Assembly: GCA_023213395.1 (NCBI GenBank)
Contig: CM041465.1
Span: 164,989,741 to 165,053,740, forward strand
DNA: 64,000 nt
Origin: Cycas panzhihuaensis
Lineage: Eukaryota; Cycadophyta
Direction: 5' to 3'
This document shows positions 45,018 to 57,108 of the stretch, piece after piece. Position 1 is the stretch's first letter. Each line of letters opens with the position of its first letter. Both the position numbers and the translations under genes were made by a program. Below the pieces are notes generated by a model. The model saw nothing but the letters and a program-made list of their open reading frames with translations. It was not told the origin of the DNA and searched no databases.

Positions 45018-46136
45018 TCATGTTATTCGATCATCAGTTAAGGTTTGCATCGCCACACCAGAATCTTCTATAGTCTTCCTTGCCCATAAAGGTATTGAAA
45101 GACCCGTTGTTGGAGGTACTTCAACTCGCAGCAACTCCTCACTATTACTCGTCCCACTTGATCCTACCTCCTCAAGTGTTCCTGCGACTGGCTCATTGTC
45201 CTCTTCACTGGATGAATCTGGGAATGGGAGAAGAAAGAGTGGGGGGGGAGGGTAAAACGACTCCTCTGATGATCTGTCAGCATGATACGTTGATGTCTCA
45301 TCAGATCTTACATCCCAACTAACCACAATGTTTTCCCCCTGTGGATCATATAGTGTGTAGGCTTTGTTCTTCGTGCAATACCCCATGAATATACACTTCA
45401 GACTCTTCTAATCCAGCTTCTTGCGGGTATCATCTGAAATGTGGGCATACACGATACACCCAAACGTTCTTAAATGGCTAATGATAGGTTTACGACCAGT
45501 CCATCTCTCTTCGGGGATCATGTTGCAAATTGCTTGAGTGGGTGCAGTTGCCACAGCTTCTGCCCAAAACTTTGATTGCAGATTTTTAGCATGCACCATA
45601 CACCTTGCCATCTCCATCATGGTACGGTTCTTTCTTTCAGCAACTTCGTTCTGTTGTGGGGTATATGGAACCGTAAATTCCCACTTTATACCATAATCGC
45701 AGCAAAATTGATTGAACGCATTGTTGTCGTATTACTTGCCATTATCACTTCTTAACAACTTTATTTTCTTATCACATTCATTTTCAACCATCGCTTTCCA
45801 GTCACGAAAGCGATCAAACACGTCTGATTTGTTCTTGAGAAAGTAAACCCAAGCCTTCCTGGTGTAGTCATGTACAAAAACAAGGGTATAACGAGCTCCA
45901 GATATCGAAGGGTTAGGAAGAGGATCGATTATGTCTGAATGTACAAGCTCCAATTTCTCCTTGGGTCTCCAGGCATTATCCCGAGCAAAAGGGTAGCAAT
46001 GGTGCTTGCCATACATACACCCTTCGCACACATCATTTGAGCAGGTAACCAACGACAATCCTTCCACCCTCTTCAACCTCTTCAACAATGCAATACTCCT
46101 GTAATTAAGGTTACCTAGGTGGTTGTGCCAAAACTT
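45018..46136 (-). pseudogene. Element G integrase
   Basis: The zinc region CEGCMYGKHHCYPFARDNAW precedes LVHSDIIDPL, YTRKAWVYFLKNKSDVFD and LRSDNGK, a stop at 45731, and QNEVAERKNRTMMEMARCM at about 45600. LRTFGCIVYAHI follows. The C-terminal part MGYCTKNKAYTLYDPQGE, IVVSWDVRSDE and an acidic Ser-rich linker (45386-45018) lead to RT. The first two acidic positions are present. Two or more stops interrupt it. Confidence 0.9.
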
Positions 46137-46242
46137 ACGTCATCTGCGCTAGCAACAAAGACGTCGGACTTCTTCTGAGACTAAAACTTTTCAAACACCA
46201 GAAGTTGTCCCTGACTTTCCCAGTAGCTATGATAGCAAAGTT

Positions 46243-47382
46243 CTATTTTGGATCCTTAATCAGGCATTTGTCATCATAGAGCTCCACCTTCATACCTTGT
46301 TTGCAGATCTCCCAGGCTAAAAGAAGGTTCAACTGCATCTTCGGAACATAATACACCCCGATAAATATACCTCCTGCAATGGAAACTTCACCAATACCTT
46401 CTACCAGTAAGACGTGAGCATCTCCACGGACAATCTCAGCACCACTCTGATTTGAAGTCATTGTATCTAAGTTTCGCCTCTGGTAAGGAATGTGCTTTTG
46501 TGCTCCAGAGTCAAGCACCCAATAATCTCTCCAATCTGATTCGGTTGATAAGGCTTTTGCTCAGACACAGTGAGCAACAACGTTCTTCCCTTTATCATCC
46601 TAGTTGACTTTACGCTTGTCATGACGCTTGAGCCAACAGTTCTTTTCGCGGTGACCATCCTTCTTGCAGTAATTGCATTTTCCGTTGAACTTTTTTTTGT
46701 CTTGAGAACTTTCTCCTGACCTCTGTGTGATCTTCTCCTCTTTAGTGGCCTCCTTCTAAGTTTTCATAGCCAAGGCCTGACTTGAGCCAAAACCTCCAAG
46801 CATACCGTGATGTTTGAGCTTGACATCCTCTGCTAGAATCAGGTTTTTAAGCCCATCAAACGTCTCTGCTTCCATCACTTCATCTCTACCATAAATGGTC
46901 TAGAATGTGACGAAGGTAGCTGGTAGTTTTGACGTGATTATTGCAAATAGCAACGCATCATCGATCGAGTTTGGCTTCAGTTTCTCTAGCATATTTTTCA
47001 AGTCTGTAATCTTGTTAAGGTAGGAGCTGATGTTGCTCTCATCCTCCACATACGAGTTGAGTAATTCCAACATCAGTGCCAGACATCTATTCATCTACTT
47101 CTTTTCAAATGTATCACAAAACTTTTTCCATATCTCTGCTGGTTTGTCAAGATTGCGAACGAACGCTCTGTGGTCTGACGCTAGTGACAGTTTCAACAGT
47201 CCCACGGCCATAAATTGCTTCTCTTTGAGACGAATTCACTCCTTATGATCTAACGAAATCGCGTCTGCTTTCACCTTGGTGATTCCCCAAAGTTGATTCA
47301 CCATCATAATAAGTTCCATATTGGCCTTCCACTTGCTGAAATTGTTACCATTGAAGATAACTTTGGACATAATGCGCTCCAT
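46243..47382 (-). pseudogene. Element G gag and protease
   Basis: Gag begins at ATG 47382 (MERIMSKVIFNGNNFSKW), with LMMVNQLWGI and, after breaks, RCLALMLELLNSYVEDESN and DDALLFAIITSKLP. The zinc knuckle reads CNYCKKDGHREKNC at about 46680-46640. The protease active site is WVLDSGAQKHIP near 46518, then GVYYVPKMQLNLL and KQGMKVELYDDKCLIKDP. The same arrangement is found in element F. Confidence 0.9.
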
Positions 47383-47442
47383 CTTCGAGAAACAGGCTTC
47401 AATACGAAATAATTGATACCAAAATGAACATCTGCAGAACAA

Positions 47443-48585
47443 AATTACACCCTTGTGTCCTCCTCTGCCTCACAAGCACGCTTCCAAGGGCACCCAACAC
47501 CGACTATACCCACGTTAAGTGAGCCACCGACTGTTTATATGTCCTCAACCATCAACAAACAGCCTTTAAATACACTTAAAAAGTGTCAAAATGACCCTTA
47601 AGGCACTCAAAACGATGCTCCAAGAATAAAGGATAGCTCCACATGGCTATAGTGCACAGTCTCCAAGTCTAAATCACAAAAACTCTCCTCGATCCACGCT
47701 CAAAACAGACCAAAAACACTCCAAATAGCCTCACGAGGGGTCTAGAAGGACATCAAATAACTTCACTATACAATATTGTGTGAGTTATATCAATGGTAAG
47801 GGTCACATTTTATAAAGTTGAATTGGGGAGAATATACCAAAAGGTATATTCTATGAGTCGCGACATTTTATAAAGTCCCGTGCCTTTGGAACTTGACCCA
47901 CGTGCTAAAAATGAAAGATACAAAATTTAGGATATCTACTAAATGTTAAACCTTAGTAAATATCATCAAACGATATCTCTCAAAGGTCGCAAACAACGTG
48001 ATAAGGGCACACAATTGCCGTGACTTCTCCACGCAGCCAGCGAGCTTCAAGCGGACCAGCCACGTAAGAAACGAGTCTCCACACACCCGTTCAGCTGGTA
48101 AACAGCCTATCCTTAGTTCAGTAGTCCCTCAAAAGCGCCCAGCCACCTTATTATCTACGCTCAGCCATGAGAAAGGACACCCAACCCAAGAGAAAGATGC
48201 CTCGTCAAGGTAAAAAATGCCCAGCCACCACACAAGACACTTAGCCAGCCTTAAATCTGTTGTACAATGTTTGTTTAAGGCATAAGATTCTTCAACAGGG
48301 CACACAAACAACCCAACAATCTTTTAGTACACAGACAGGGGCTCAAAACGCGTGTTCAGCCAAGGTAAGGGATCACAATCCCAAATACAAAGCTCTAAAA
48401 CTCAAGAACGCAGAGGATGATGCTTTATATTGCTATGTACTCCACCTAATCTCAACATAGAGGGCTGAAAACAGTCCAAAAAGGCTCCAATCTCTCCCTT
48501 ATATAGACTGAATGTAGGCGACACCAGAGAAAGCTTCTTTCTTTTGAATTTTATTGTGTTTTGAGTGGAAAATGACCGACTTACT
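47443..48585 (-). other. Element G leader, 3' part
   Basis: Untranslated leader between gag and the H insertion site. It holds CACCCAGCCA-type repeats near 48040-48240 but no coding domain. The rest of the leader is at 51326-51673. Confidence 0.65.
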
Positions 48586-48950
48586 TGTTGGAATAATGTA
48601 CATTCCCAGTTACATGTCCATTTAAGTTCATTTCATGTCATTAGAATAATTGCTCACATGGAATATTCTAGATGAGAATATTCTAGTGAGAGAAGATTCC
48701 TAGTCAAAGGTTCTAGAAGTCAAAGATGCTCAACTATTAATGAGGTAGTTTGAGCACACCAAAAATTATGGGAGTGGTTGAACCAACTCCTATGTTTAGA
48801 CATAGTGTAAAACTATAAATATGTATTTGTATCTTACATATTTTCTGAATGAGATTTGGAGAGTTGTGAGTCATTGTCGTATTGTCATTTCTTGTGTATG
48901 TCACATGTGCTTTATGACATGTCTCCTTCTCATATCCTCTCATTCCAACA
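48586..48950 (+). repeat. 5' LTR of H
   Basis: TGTTGGAATAATG to CTCATTCCAACA, 365 bp. The ends form an inverted repeat (TGTTGGAAT / ATTCCAACA). CTATAAATATG near 48811 is a likely TATA box. Confidence 0.96.
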
Positions 48951-48962
48951 TGGTATCAGAGC
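48951..48962 (+). other. Primer-binding site of H
   Basis: TGGTATCAGAGC directly after the LTR. Confidence 0.93.
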
Positions 48963-50940
48963 TAAGTGGTATGCATATTAAGAGGATCTTTTATCCTCTT
49001 TCAAAGGCTGTTATTGGTGGCATACAGATGCTTTAAGAGGATTATAAAGGCGGTTTATTCTCTTGTTTTTAAAGCATCTTCTGGTGACAAGATAGAGCAT
49101 CTTTGGCGGACATTAACAGTACCTTAAGAGGATTTTAAATACTCTAATCCTCTTATTTAAGGTACATTATTGGTGGCATAAAGATGTTTTAAGAGGATTA
49201 TTAATGTGGCTCATCCTCTTCTTTTTAAAAATATCTTATGGTGACACAAAAGGCAACATAGTGCGACACATAAAAGGGTATAATACCTTAAGGAGTTTGT
49301 CTTCTTTTAAAGGTAATTTTTGGCTTCAATGTAAGGAGTACTTCAACAAGTATTTTTTCTTGTACTTTAATCCTCTTTAGAGCATATACTTTGACTCTAT
49401 TTAATGAGGATTCTTCAATGTACTTGGAGAGATTTTTTAAGAGGATTCTTCATTGTACTTAGTCCTCCTTTTAGAGCATTTTAAGAGGACTTTCTATTGT
49501 ACTTCATCCTCTTTTGTTGATGTATTTAAAAGGTGATTTAAACCTTTTTATTTGTACTCTCATTAAGTGTAATTCACCTTGCGGTCACTGAGTAATATGG
49601 CACTCACACTTGCGGTGATTTAAACACTTTTTTTCTCCTTACTTTTCTTACAGACTTCACAACATGTCGTGAATTCAGCTATAATTTCCCAGATTCACTA
49701 AGGCAAAATGTAAGTCCTATGTAATGTAACACTTTCAGTTTTACAAAGATCTATGAAAGTTGTTAAAGGAGAAAACAGGAAGCCAAGTCAGATTCAAGGC
49801 AAATTGGTGCGGCACAATATATCACAACATGGTGTTATACGGGATGATATGACACGACATGATATGACATGAAAAACAGGAACCTGGAACACTAGCATTC
49901 ATCAAATTTGCTAGTGGTTGATGAGTAAATTGCTCATCTTTATTTGCTTGCATATGATGCAAAATGACTCTTAATGATCAGAGTCTTAATACTTGCTTAC
50001 TCTTGAAATATGTCAAGTCTCTATGGAGACAAGTGACTTATGTTGTTGAATTGTAGAGTATAAAACTCTTATCAACCTGCATGATACTTATCATACCTTT
50101 GTCTACCACAAACTCTTTCATTCGTGAGTTGGGTAGCTTACTATTGCAGCTTATTGTGTAATGGTGATGATAGTTGCAGTGTTGAGGTGTTAATGGAAAA
50201 CACCTAACAATTCTATGAAGCAACAATGTCTTGGAAAATGACAATAGTGCATAAAATCAAGCACGATATTGTAAACCAAGATTATGACATTTGGAGAAGC
50301 AGGATAATGAGCGTGTTTTCACGCATTGATGATCACAACTAGTATGTACTGCATGAAATCCTCTTTGGGAGCTTTGTAATGGCAACTGCAAAGTCAATTC
50401 AACGACAGGATGTGGATGACACTTAGTTCTGGTTGATCATAATCAACGACAGGATGTGCATTTAACCACTTAAGTTCTGGTTGAGTCAATTCAACGACAG
50501 GATGTGGATGACACTTAGTTCTGGTTGATCCAAATCAACGACAGGATGTGCATAGACCACTAGATTCTGGTTGATCTCTTGTAGCAGTTGAAGGCCGAAT
50601 CAACGACAAGATGTGCATTGGCACCTAATTCTGGTTGATCATTTGATGTGGATAGTTTACTCCACCAAGACGGTATGCAAAGCAGCAGTTACAGCATTCG
50701 AGAAGCCATTTTAGGCTTAATTGACTTCTTTGACTTCTTCAGTTGTTCTACTACAACAAAATGCCTTCCAACTATCGAAGAATTGGGATTCCATCACCAT
50801 CATTCTATTCGACAGCATATGGAGCATGGCATAGTTAAGTTGATGTATTGTCCCTCAAGTTGTATTCTCACTTAGACTTTAAGTTGTGAGAAATTTTTGA
50901 GAGACTTAGGACACTGATGTTTATGTAAGGAAATGAACTT
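48963..50940 (+). other. H interior: AAGAGGAT repeats, tandem array and a copia remnant
   Basis: 48975-49560 has at least six irregular copies of AAGAGGAT(T) with TCCTCTT complements nearby. 49840-49875 has GATATGACA repeats. 50396-50641 is a tandem array described separately. Near 50785-50860 the frame HHHSIRQHMEHGIVKLMYCP resembles the end of copia RNase H (HHHFIRE...YCPTE) and is probably a relic of the parent element. Confidence 0.7.
50396..50641 (+). repeat. Tandem array in H
   Basis: Five units start with TCAACGACAGGATGTG at about 50399, 50443, 50491, 50535 and 50600 (spacing 44, 48, 44, 65), each ending TTCTGGTTGA. Odd and even units alternate between GGATGACACTTAG and CATNNACCACT centres. 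Adjacent unit ends (GGTTGAT / ATCAAC) are complementary and could pair. Confidence 0.88.
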
Positions 50941-50955
50941 AACATTATGGGGGGG

Positions 50956-51320
50956 TGTTGGAATAATGTACATTCCCATTTACATGTCCATTTAAGTTCA
51001 TTTCATGTCATTAGAATAATTGCTCACATGGAATATTCTAGATGAGAATATTCTAGTGAGAGAAGATTCCTAGTCAAAGGTTCTAGAAGTCAAAGATGCT
51101 CAACTATTAATGAGGTAGTTTGAGCACACCAAAAATTATGGGAGTGGTTGAACCAACTCCTATGTTTAGACATAGTGTAAAACTATAAATATGTATTTGT
51201 ATCTTACATATTTTCTGAATGAGATTTGGAGAGTTGTGAGTCATTGTCGTATTGTCATTTCTTGTGTATGTCACATGTGCTTTATGACATGTCTCCTTCT
51301 CATATCCTCTCATTCCAACA
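50956..51320 (+). repeat. 3' LTR of H
   Basis: 365 bp, preceded by ATTATGGGGGGG. It differs from the 5' LTR only at CCCATTTAC (CCCAGTTAC in the 5' LTR). Confidence 0.96.
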
Positions 51321-51325
51321 TTACT

Positions 51326-51673
51326 CGTGTATATGGATGACTATCCTTAAAGTCGCCGAATCACCATCAGTACATGCTCTACTGGCTTAAATCTTTGCAA
51401 TAGATCTTCAACCTGCTTCGGATGACCCTCCATGAGCCAACTCCAACCACAAACGTGGACTTCACGCCTGAATATTGACTCCAATAAACCTTAAATTCTT
51501 GTTGAATAGCGATCTTCACTGCTTCAACCACCACTGATACACTGTGCCTGCTTCTGCACGTTGTTGGGGTTGATGGACCCTCAAGATTCGTCTTGGGTTA
51601 GACAGCGTTACCTGGCAACCAACGATCCCACCGCCCTACTCAATTTCAAGCTTTAGCTGTGTAGGACCCTACA
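51326..51673 (-). other. Element G leader, 5' part
   Basis: The continuation of the G leader on the far side of H. No coding sequence is evident. Confidence 0.65.
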
Positions 51674-51685
51674 GCTCTAATACCA
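51674..51685 (-). other. Primer-binding site of G
   Basis: The minus strand reads TGGTATTAGAGC, one change from TGGTATCAGAGC, directly after the LTR. Confidence 0.88.
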
Positions 51686-52058
51686 TATTCAAGAACATGA
51701 AATCATACACAAATGTTCCCAATCGCAGAATCTTTTACCATACATAGTAAGCAAACAAATACACATAGAAAACATATGCACAGTACACAGGATTTACATG
51801 GAAAAACCCTTTCGGGAAAAAACCCACCATAAAAGGATCCTTGATGGATCACTTGATTATTTCACAATGGATTGATACAATGATCTTGAATGTTGAATAT
51901 ACAAGGCCTCAAGGCATTTATACTCTCCCGAGAGGCGTCACTCGATTAGAGTTGTAACTCTCCGAATAAGTCACACCTTTTTGGCTTCACACCTTTTCAC
52001 ATAATTAAACCACATTAACATTAACTAAGTGGCTTAATAATTAACTGCCACATTAACA
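51686..52058 (-). repeat. 5' LTR of element G
   Basis: 373 bp, matching 42960-43333. TSD ACTTC follows at 52059-52063. Confidence 0.94.
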
Positions 52059-52063
52059 ACTTC

Positions 52064-53121
52064 CAAACTGAAGTGTTTCCCACATTTCCTTTTAACAATA
52101 TATCATTGAGACTTCATACCTATTAAACTCATAAATCTGCCATTATTGCCTTACCATGTCCATTGTCTTACACAACCTGTGACTTTGTTCATGATAGACC
52201 AAATTTCTCAATCAACAATTATTTATAGCATTCAATTATTCAACAATTTTCAGCAATTGATGCTTACCTTTGCATTTGAATACATGTTGTAGAATTATCT
52301 TTCACTAGACCTCTTTTTACTATACCAAATTTAATCTCCTCTGATGATCTTCACAACTGTTGCCATTTTTGAATTCTTCACAATTGATGTTACCTTATGA
52401 ATTGGTCTATTATGAGAACCCAATTCTCAACTTTGCATTACTTCATAGACTTGCAACTTGTTTCAACCTATATCATGGCTCTATACTCAATCTTCTGGTA
52501 GTGGATCCTTCTCCAAGAACCCTCGCAACTACTTCTGGAATCTCTCATATCTTGGACAACCTACACAACACAATGGATCATCCTCGAATGGAAAAGATCA
52601 TCAGCATGCATGTGTGCCTTGCACCACAAACACTTCACTTCTCATGGCAATATACTAATGATATTGACTGCTACTTTCTCTTGCAATATATTGGCTAATA
52701 TTGGCTCTCCCTTGCAAGGTGTACAAGCCTACATAAGAGTCTGCTTCTCTCCTTTGGCTTCGAAACTTATGGATGTGCATTTGAGACCTGCATGCTTTAG
52801 AAATCTAGCATGCCACATGCATAATAAAATATCCATAAAATGAAAAACTCATAACACAATATTACCATCAGTTTATTAGTCCAATCTTTATCTTGTGTGC
52901 AACTCAATAATTCCTTATGTCTCACACTTCTCTGGTCACCACTAGCATATTCCTAGATCATTTTATTCAATGAGCTCAACATGGCTCTACATTAGCTCAT
53001 GACTCTACTTCCTACAAGTTCTTGCTTCAATCTACCATACAAGCTTTCACCTGCTTGCTTCACATGTATAGGCACACTCTTGCTTCACAAGAATATGCTC
53101 ACACCTTCTTTGATACAGGAG
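52064..53121 (-). mobile_element. Element E internal DNA, segment 5 (5' leader)
   Basis: Between the TSD of G and the PBS of E. The minus strand after the PBS has GAAGCAAGAGTG, GAAGCAAGCAGG and GAAGCAAGAACT repeats. There is no gag start in this kilobase. Plus-strand open frames of 65-112 codons have no domain. Confidence 0.6.
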
Positions 53122-53133
53122 GCTCTGATACCA
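53122..53133 (-). other. Primer-binding site of E
   Basis: The minus strand reads TGGTATCAGAGC immediately after the LTR end CTAACA. It marks the right-hand LTR as the 5' LTR of E. Confidence 0.9.
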
Positions 53134-53716
53134 TGTTAGATTTTCATGGGTTCGATATCATCATAAGACAACTATCAAACACCTTACAATCACCACAGAA
53201 TCAAATCATATCAACATGAAAGCATTCATCATTAAGACTAAAATGTGTCAAATGATCATCATAAGAGCATATAGTCATTTATAATGGGCAATAAATGAAT
53301 AATAAGCAACCAATATTGAGACACAAAGTTTAACATGCTAAAACCTCAAGATGAGGAAACATCCACCACAAAATGTATGAGATCTCATTACTGAAGATAT
53401 TCAATAAGTAAATAATAAGACCACACTAGGTTCCATTAAGAAAGCACTAGGTGTCTTCATGAGTTACAATGGATGATATGCTCTTATATAGAGGTGCACA
53501 CCTCATTAATAACCAATGAGGTTACACTGATTATCCACCAATAACATCATTTGTGAGAACCCTAGCAACATCCAATCAATTGAGGGTTTACATAACTTTC
53601 AATGTTGCCTTCACTCATCACAACTTTTGAAAAAGTATGTCTAATGTCTAATGACCCCACAATAACATCACCACTAGACATTATTAAATAACCTCCAAGG
53701 ATTAACCTTATGAATT
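53134..53716 (-). repeat. 5' LTR of element E, main part
   Basis: 583 bp matching 8335-8940 and ending at the GAATT target site of A. The next 11 bp of this LTR are at 58202-58212 (AATCATAGATT, compared with CACCACAGATT in the other LTR), followed by F. About 18 bp more should lie beyond the window. Confidence 0.9.
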
Positions 53717-54149
53717 TGTTGGAAGATAATGTTAAATGTGTAAATGTTTAATATATTTAGGTGAAAGTTATGTCTAAGGGTTTTTAATGTTGTAGTCCTA
53801 AGTATTATGTAAAGGTCTATGGGTCAAATATTATAATATGGTCAAGTAGTTAATAGGTTATTGGTCAATTAGTAGGTATTAAGTCATCGGTTATGTTAGA
53901 GGTCATTTGTCCCACATGTAACTTACCTCATTTCACATGTTCTCACTTATGATATATAAATAGGTAAGGTAGAGTGATACAAGGTAAGAGTCATGATGGA
54001 GAGCCATGATGAAGTCTATCGTTGAGTCAATGTTGTGGAAGTATTCTGATGTAATTATGATCATTATAAGTTAATGCTATCTTCATTATGTTCATGGTTC
54101 TTGTTCCATTGTTGTTGATGTTGAATGATCTCCATGTGAAATTCTAACA
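53717..54149 (+). repeat. 5' LTR of A
   Basis: 433 bp, TGTTGGAAGATAATG to GAAATTCTAACA. TATATAAATAGG near 53953 is a likely TATA box. Confidence 0.95.
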
Positions 54150-54161
54150 TGGTATCAAAGC
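54150..54161 (+). other. Primer-binding site of A
   Basis: TGGTATCAAAGC, one base different from the usual TGGTATCAGAGC. Confidence 0.9.
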
Positions 54162-55915
54162 AAGTTCTCCTACCTATTTGAGAGCGAGTTACTTGTCAAG
54201 TTCATCCTTGTGCAGGTTCATCATTTTTTGATGTGTATGGAGGTGGCTCCATAGAGTCGATTGCTAGATTGAGGATTCGATTTTGGAAGGTGAGGTCCTA
54301 AGGTCATCATTGTGCCAAGTTAAGCCAAGCTTAATGCGAGACAGAATTTCCCCCAGGTAATATTGTTCCTTTTTCTTATTCCGTGAAGAATTTGGATAAT
54401 GAAAATTTATGAAGTCAAAATTAAGGGTGACATATGATTCTGTTTGCACGACAAATATCTGTTAGGGTTTGTGTTGGAAAATATCAAGGATCCGGTTGGT
54501 GAAAATTGAAGTAAATTGTCAAGTTTTGGTTCTGTCATAAACCCTGCATGCATGAAGAAGTTAGCCACAACCATCCATAAAATCCCAACCCCCAAGATAA
54601 GAAATTTTAGCATAGAGAAGCACCTCTGTGAACTACCTTTCAGTGATGCTTGTTGTTGGTAGATTTGCAACCGCTCATATTACTTTGTATGCTTAAGGAA
54701 AAGAGAGCTCAGTGTTGGAGACTCTGTAGGGTCTATGGTAAAACCCTAGCTAGAATGAATATAATTGAGCAGTGATAGATATGAATCACTCGCAGGTCTA
54801 GTGTTGAAAATAAACACTATAGAGATTATAGTTGGGCTGCTTAATAGCTGAAATTTGTAGCAGACCGAAAAGGAGACATTGGAAGATTTGATGAAGATGA
54901 CGTTGTTCTAAAAAAACTGAGGTAGAAATCTGTGAAGAGAGGCTTGCTATGATACCATGCAATCACTGCAAGCATGAAACATTCTACTCATATGACCACA
55001 CAACTAGCATTTGTTGCATGAAGAGCCTCTACACCCTAATACGACCGAGGAAGGAGTTGCAACCAAAGGAAGGAGCAAGGCACCAGAGGAAGGAGTCACA
55101 GTCATGACAATAAGAAAAGAGGTTGCTCTGTCTATGCAGACCGTGGAATAACTGCCACTTGCCCTGTGCGTCGAGAAGATACACACGTGGCCTATGAAGT
55201 GCTCAACTCATGGAGATGATACCATTGACAAAAGCCTTACGTGAATGAAAAGCCTGTGAAAACCCTTGTATTGAGGACACCTATCAAGGAGGAGGATATC
55301 CAGGAGGAATAATCGCCCTTCACTGCAACACTGCGTGGCCAATCAAAGGAGAATTGATCTCCTCCAATAAAATCAATGAAGAATTAAGGACAAAAACTAA
55401 CCAAAATTTGTAGAGGCCCAAACAATATGCAGGTTGATTAATTTGCGTCTCAAGGATTTATTTTTTCAAGGTTGTGAAACAAATTAAATTGTATTGGAAG
55501 ATTTTGTCGAATCTGTGGATGCCAAAGATTATTAAGTGGATTTAATATTGTTTGCAAAGTCATTTATGAATTAAATCAAATTAGAATCGATTTTGAAATC
55601 TATTAGCCCCCTAGCGTTTAAGCCCTCAGTCATATGGAGTACTAATGTGAGCAATTGTTAATTCATTAAAGGGGTTAATCTGTTAAACAACCTGAATTTG
55701 TTCTTCATAAAGAGGCTATCGCACATTTTCTTTCATATCTCTCCAGCTAGGCATCTGTTTCTCGAACCATCTGAACCGCAAAAATCCTCTCTCAGTGTTC
55801 TATAGGTTGGAATGTGATTTGAACCATTTTTTTGTTGATTCGATGGAGTTATCTCAATTTAAAATGGGTGCATAAAACTTGGGTAATATACTCTTGATCA
55901 ACTCAGTCTCACATC
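54162..55915 (+). other. Leader of A
   Basis: A 1.75-kb leader with no clear coding domain. AGGAAGGAG repeats occur at 55045-55100. It matches the minus-strand leader at 1-534 in its first 200 bp or so. Confidence 0.65.
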
Positions 55916-56896
55916 ATGGAGTTGAAAGATATTATTGTTTCTGTGCTAGAAAAGAATGAATTTCAGTTAACAGATTGCCTCTTGGTATTACCCAAATACA
56001 TCGGAACAAATTTTCAAATTTGGGCAATTAAAATGGAATGTATATTTATAGTTAAAGGGTTATGGAAAGTTATCCTTGATGGTACTACATTGATTAATGA
56101 AGAAGGGGAGAAAAGTTTTAAGAAAAAGAACAAAATAGCAATTGATGATATGCTTGCTGCATTCGACAAACATAACCTTCCTTCTTCCTACCAATTCCTC
56201 ATTTATGTGATTCATAATGTTGACACTGCTAAAGAGGCTTGGAACTTGTTAAAGGAAGTGCACAAAACAAGCCCTCAAGAGGTGCAAGAGGAATTTGATT
56301 CAATGATGACAAATCGACGACCAATAGGCAAAGATGAAGACATTAATCCAAAAGAAGAAGTGTAGGATACATACAATAACCTAACAAAGAATCAAAAAAA
56401 GAAGCTGAAGAGAAAAGCAAAAAGGGGAAATGTAAGTAATCAGATTGAATCTGGTAAGAGTAAATCACTCTTAGATTCATCTAAAGTTTAGGTAAGTAAA
56501 CCTATTTATGAGAATAGACCTTCAATCGATGAGGAAATAAGAAAACATTGTGACAAGGAAATTCAAGAATCCTTGTTACATAATCCTGAAAATGAACTAA
56601 GTATCAAAGTAACAGAGGAGTTTGATGATTTGACTTTGAATCGCCATTTAGAATCTGGGAGAGAAGAGGAAAATGAAGAATTGAAAATTGAGAAGAGAAT
56701 TATCTCATCTAACATCTTGAGTTACAGCATTTTGATAGAAAATACTGCATTACAGATTGTTAAAATCATGGAGCTTGAAAATTTTGAAATTGATTTACAG
56801 GTGATGCAATATGAAGACACAACAGCTACCCTAATGAAAAATCTAAATAGCACTACCATAATTTTTATTGCAAATTTGTTGCTAACTTCCAATTGA
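55916..56896 (+). pseudogene. Element A Gag-like ORF
   Basis: One reading frame of about 326 codons from ATG 55916, broken only by TAG at 56363 and TAG at 56489. The first 130 residues have the UBN2-type Gag pattern (YIGTNFQIWAIKMECIF, GLWKVI, AWNLLKEVHKT). A basic stretch (KNQKKKLKRKAKRGN) follows, then an acidic Glu-rich half. I see no CCHC knuckle, unlike the other copia gags here. The frame is otherwise undamaged, which is notable for an element this diverged. Confidence 0.75.
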
Positions 56897-57108
56897 TGTC
56901 AAGTCACACAATTGCATGTATGTACACAAAATTCTTTATGAGCACATTCGATATGGCAGCATTTTCTATTCTTGTCTTTGTATTGACATACCCAACAAAG
57001 GCATTGGAAGATTCCTTCAAAGAAAGGAAGGATACCTTGGCTGAAATTGGAATGTTACTTGGCTAGAATCTTGTTTACCCGAATTGTTGTATATTTCTAG
57101 CAGGCTAT

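Larger units (their letters stand above)
48586..51320 (+). mobile_element. Element H: young non-autonomous LTR retrotransposon, 2735 bp
   Basis: Two 365-bp LTRs with a single visible difference, PBS TGGTATCAGAGC at 48951, a G-rich purine tract before the 3' LTR, and TTACT on both sides (48581-48585, 51321-51325). The 2-kb interior has no gag or pol except a short remnant of a copia C-terminus near 50780. It sits in the leader of G in the opposite orientation. Such elements move only with proteins supplied by a relative. It is the most recent insertion in the window. Confidence 0.97.
42960..52058 (-). mobile_element. Element G: copia retrotransposon, interrupted by H
   Basis: LTRs 42960-43333 (374 bp, 3') and 51686-52058 (373 bp, 5'), flanked by ACTTC at 42955-42959 and 52059-52063. 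Without H it is about 6.36 kb. The LTRs differ at about 30 positions, nearly all transitions. It is the same family as F: LTR ends and proteins correspond throughout. It is inactive, with stops, shifts and a changed RT catalytic residue. Confidence 0.96.

Noticed and set aside
50396-50641. CRISPR-like appearance of the repeated units in H
   Set aside because: Spacing is irregular, units alternate in type, and the setting is a plant LTR element, so it is an ordinary internal tandem repeat.
48737-51313. Identical 68-codon minus-strand frames at 48737-48943 and 51107-51313
   Set aside because: They are the antisense of the two H LTRs; their identity only reflects LTR identity.
52360-52843. Plus-strand frames of 66-112 codons as a possible host gene
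   Set aside because: No domain, no start context or codon pattern, and the region is the leader of minus-strand element E.
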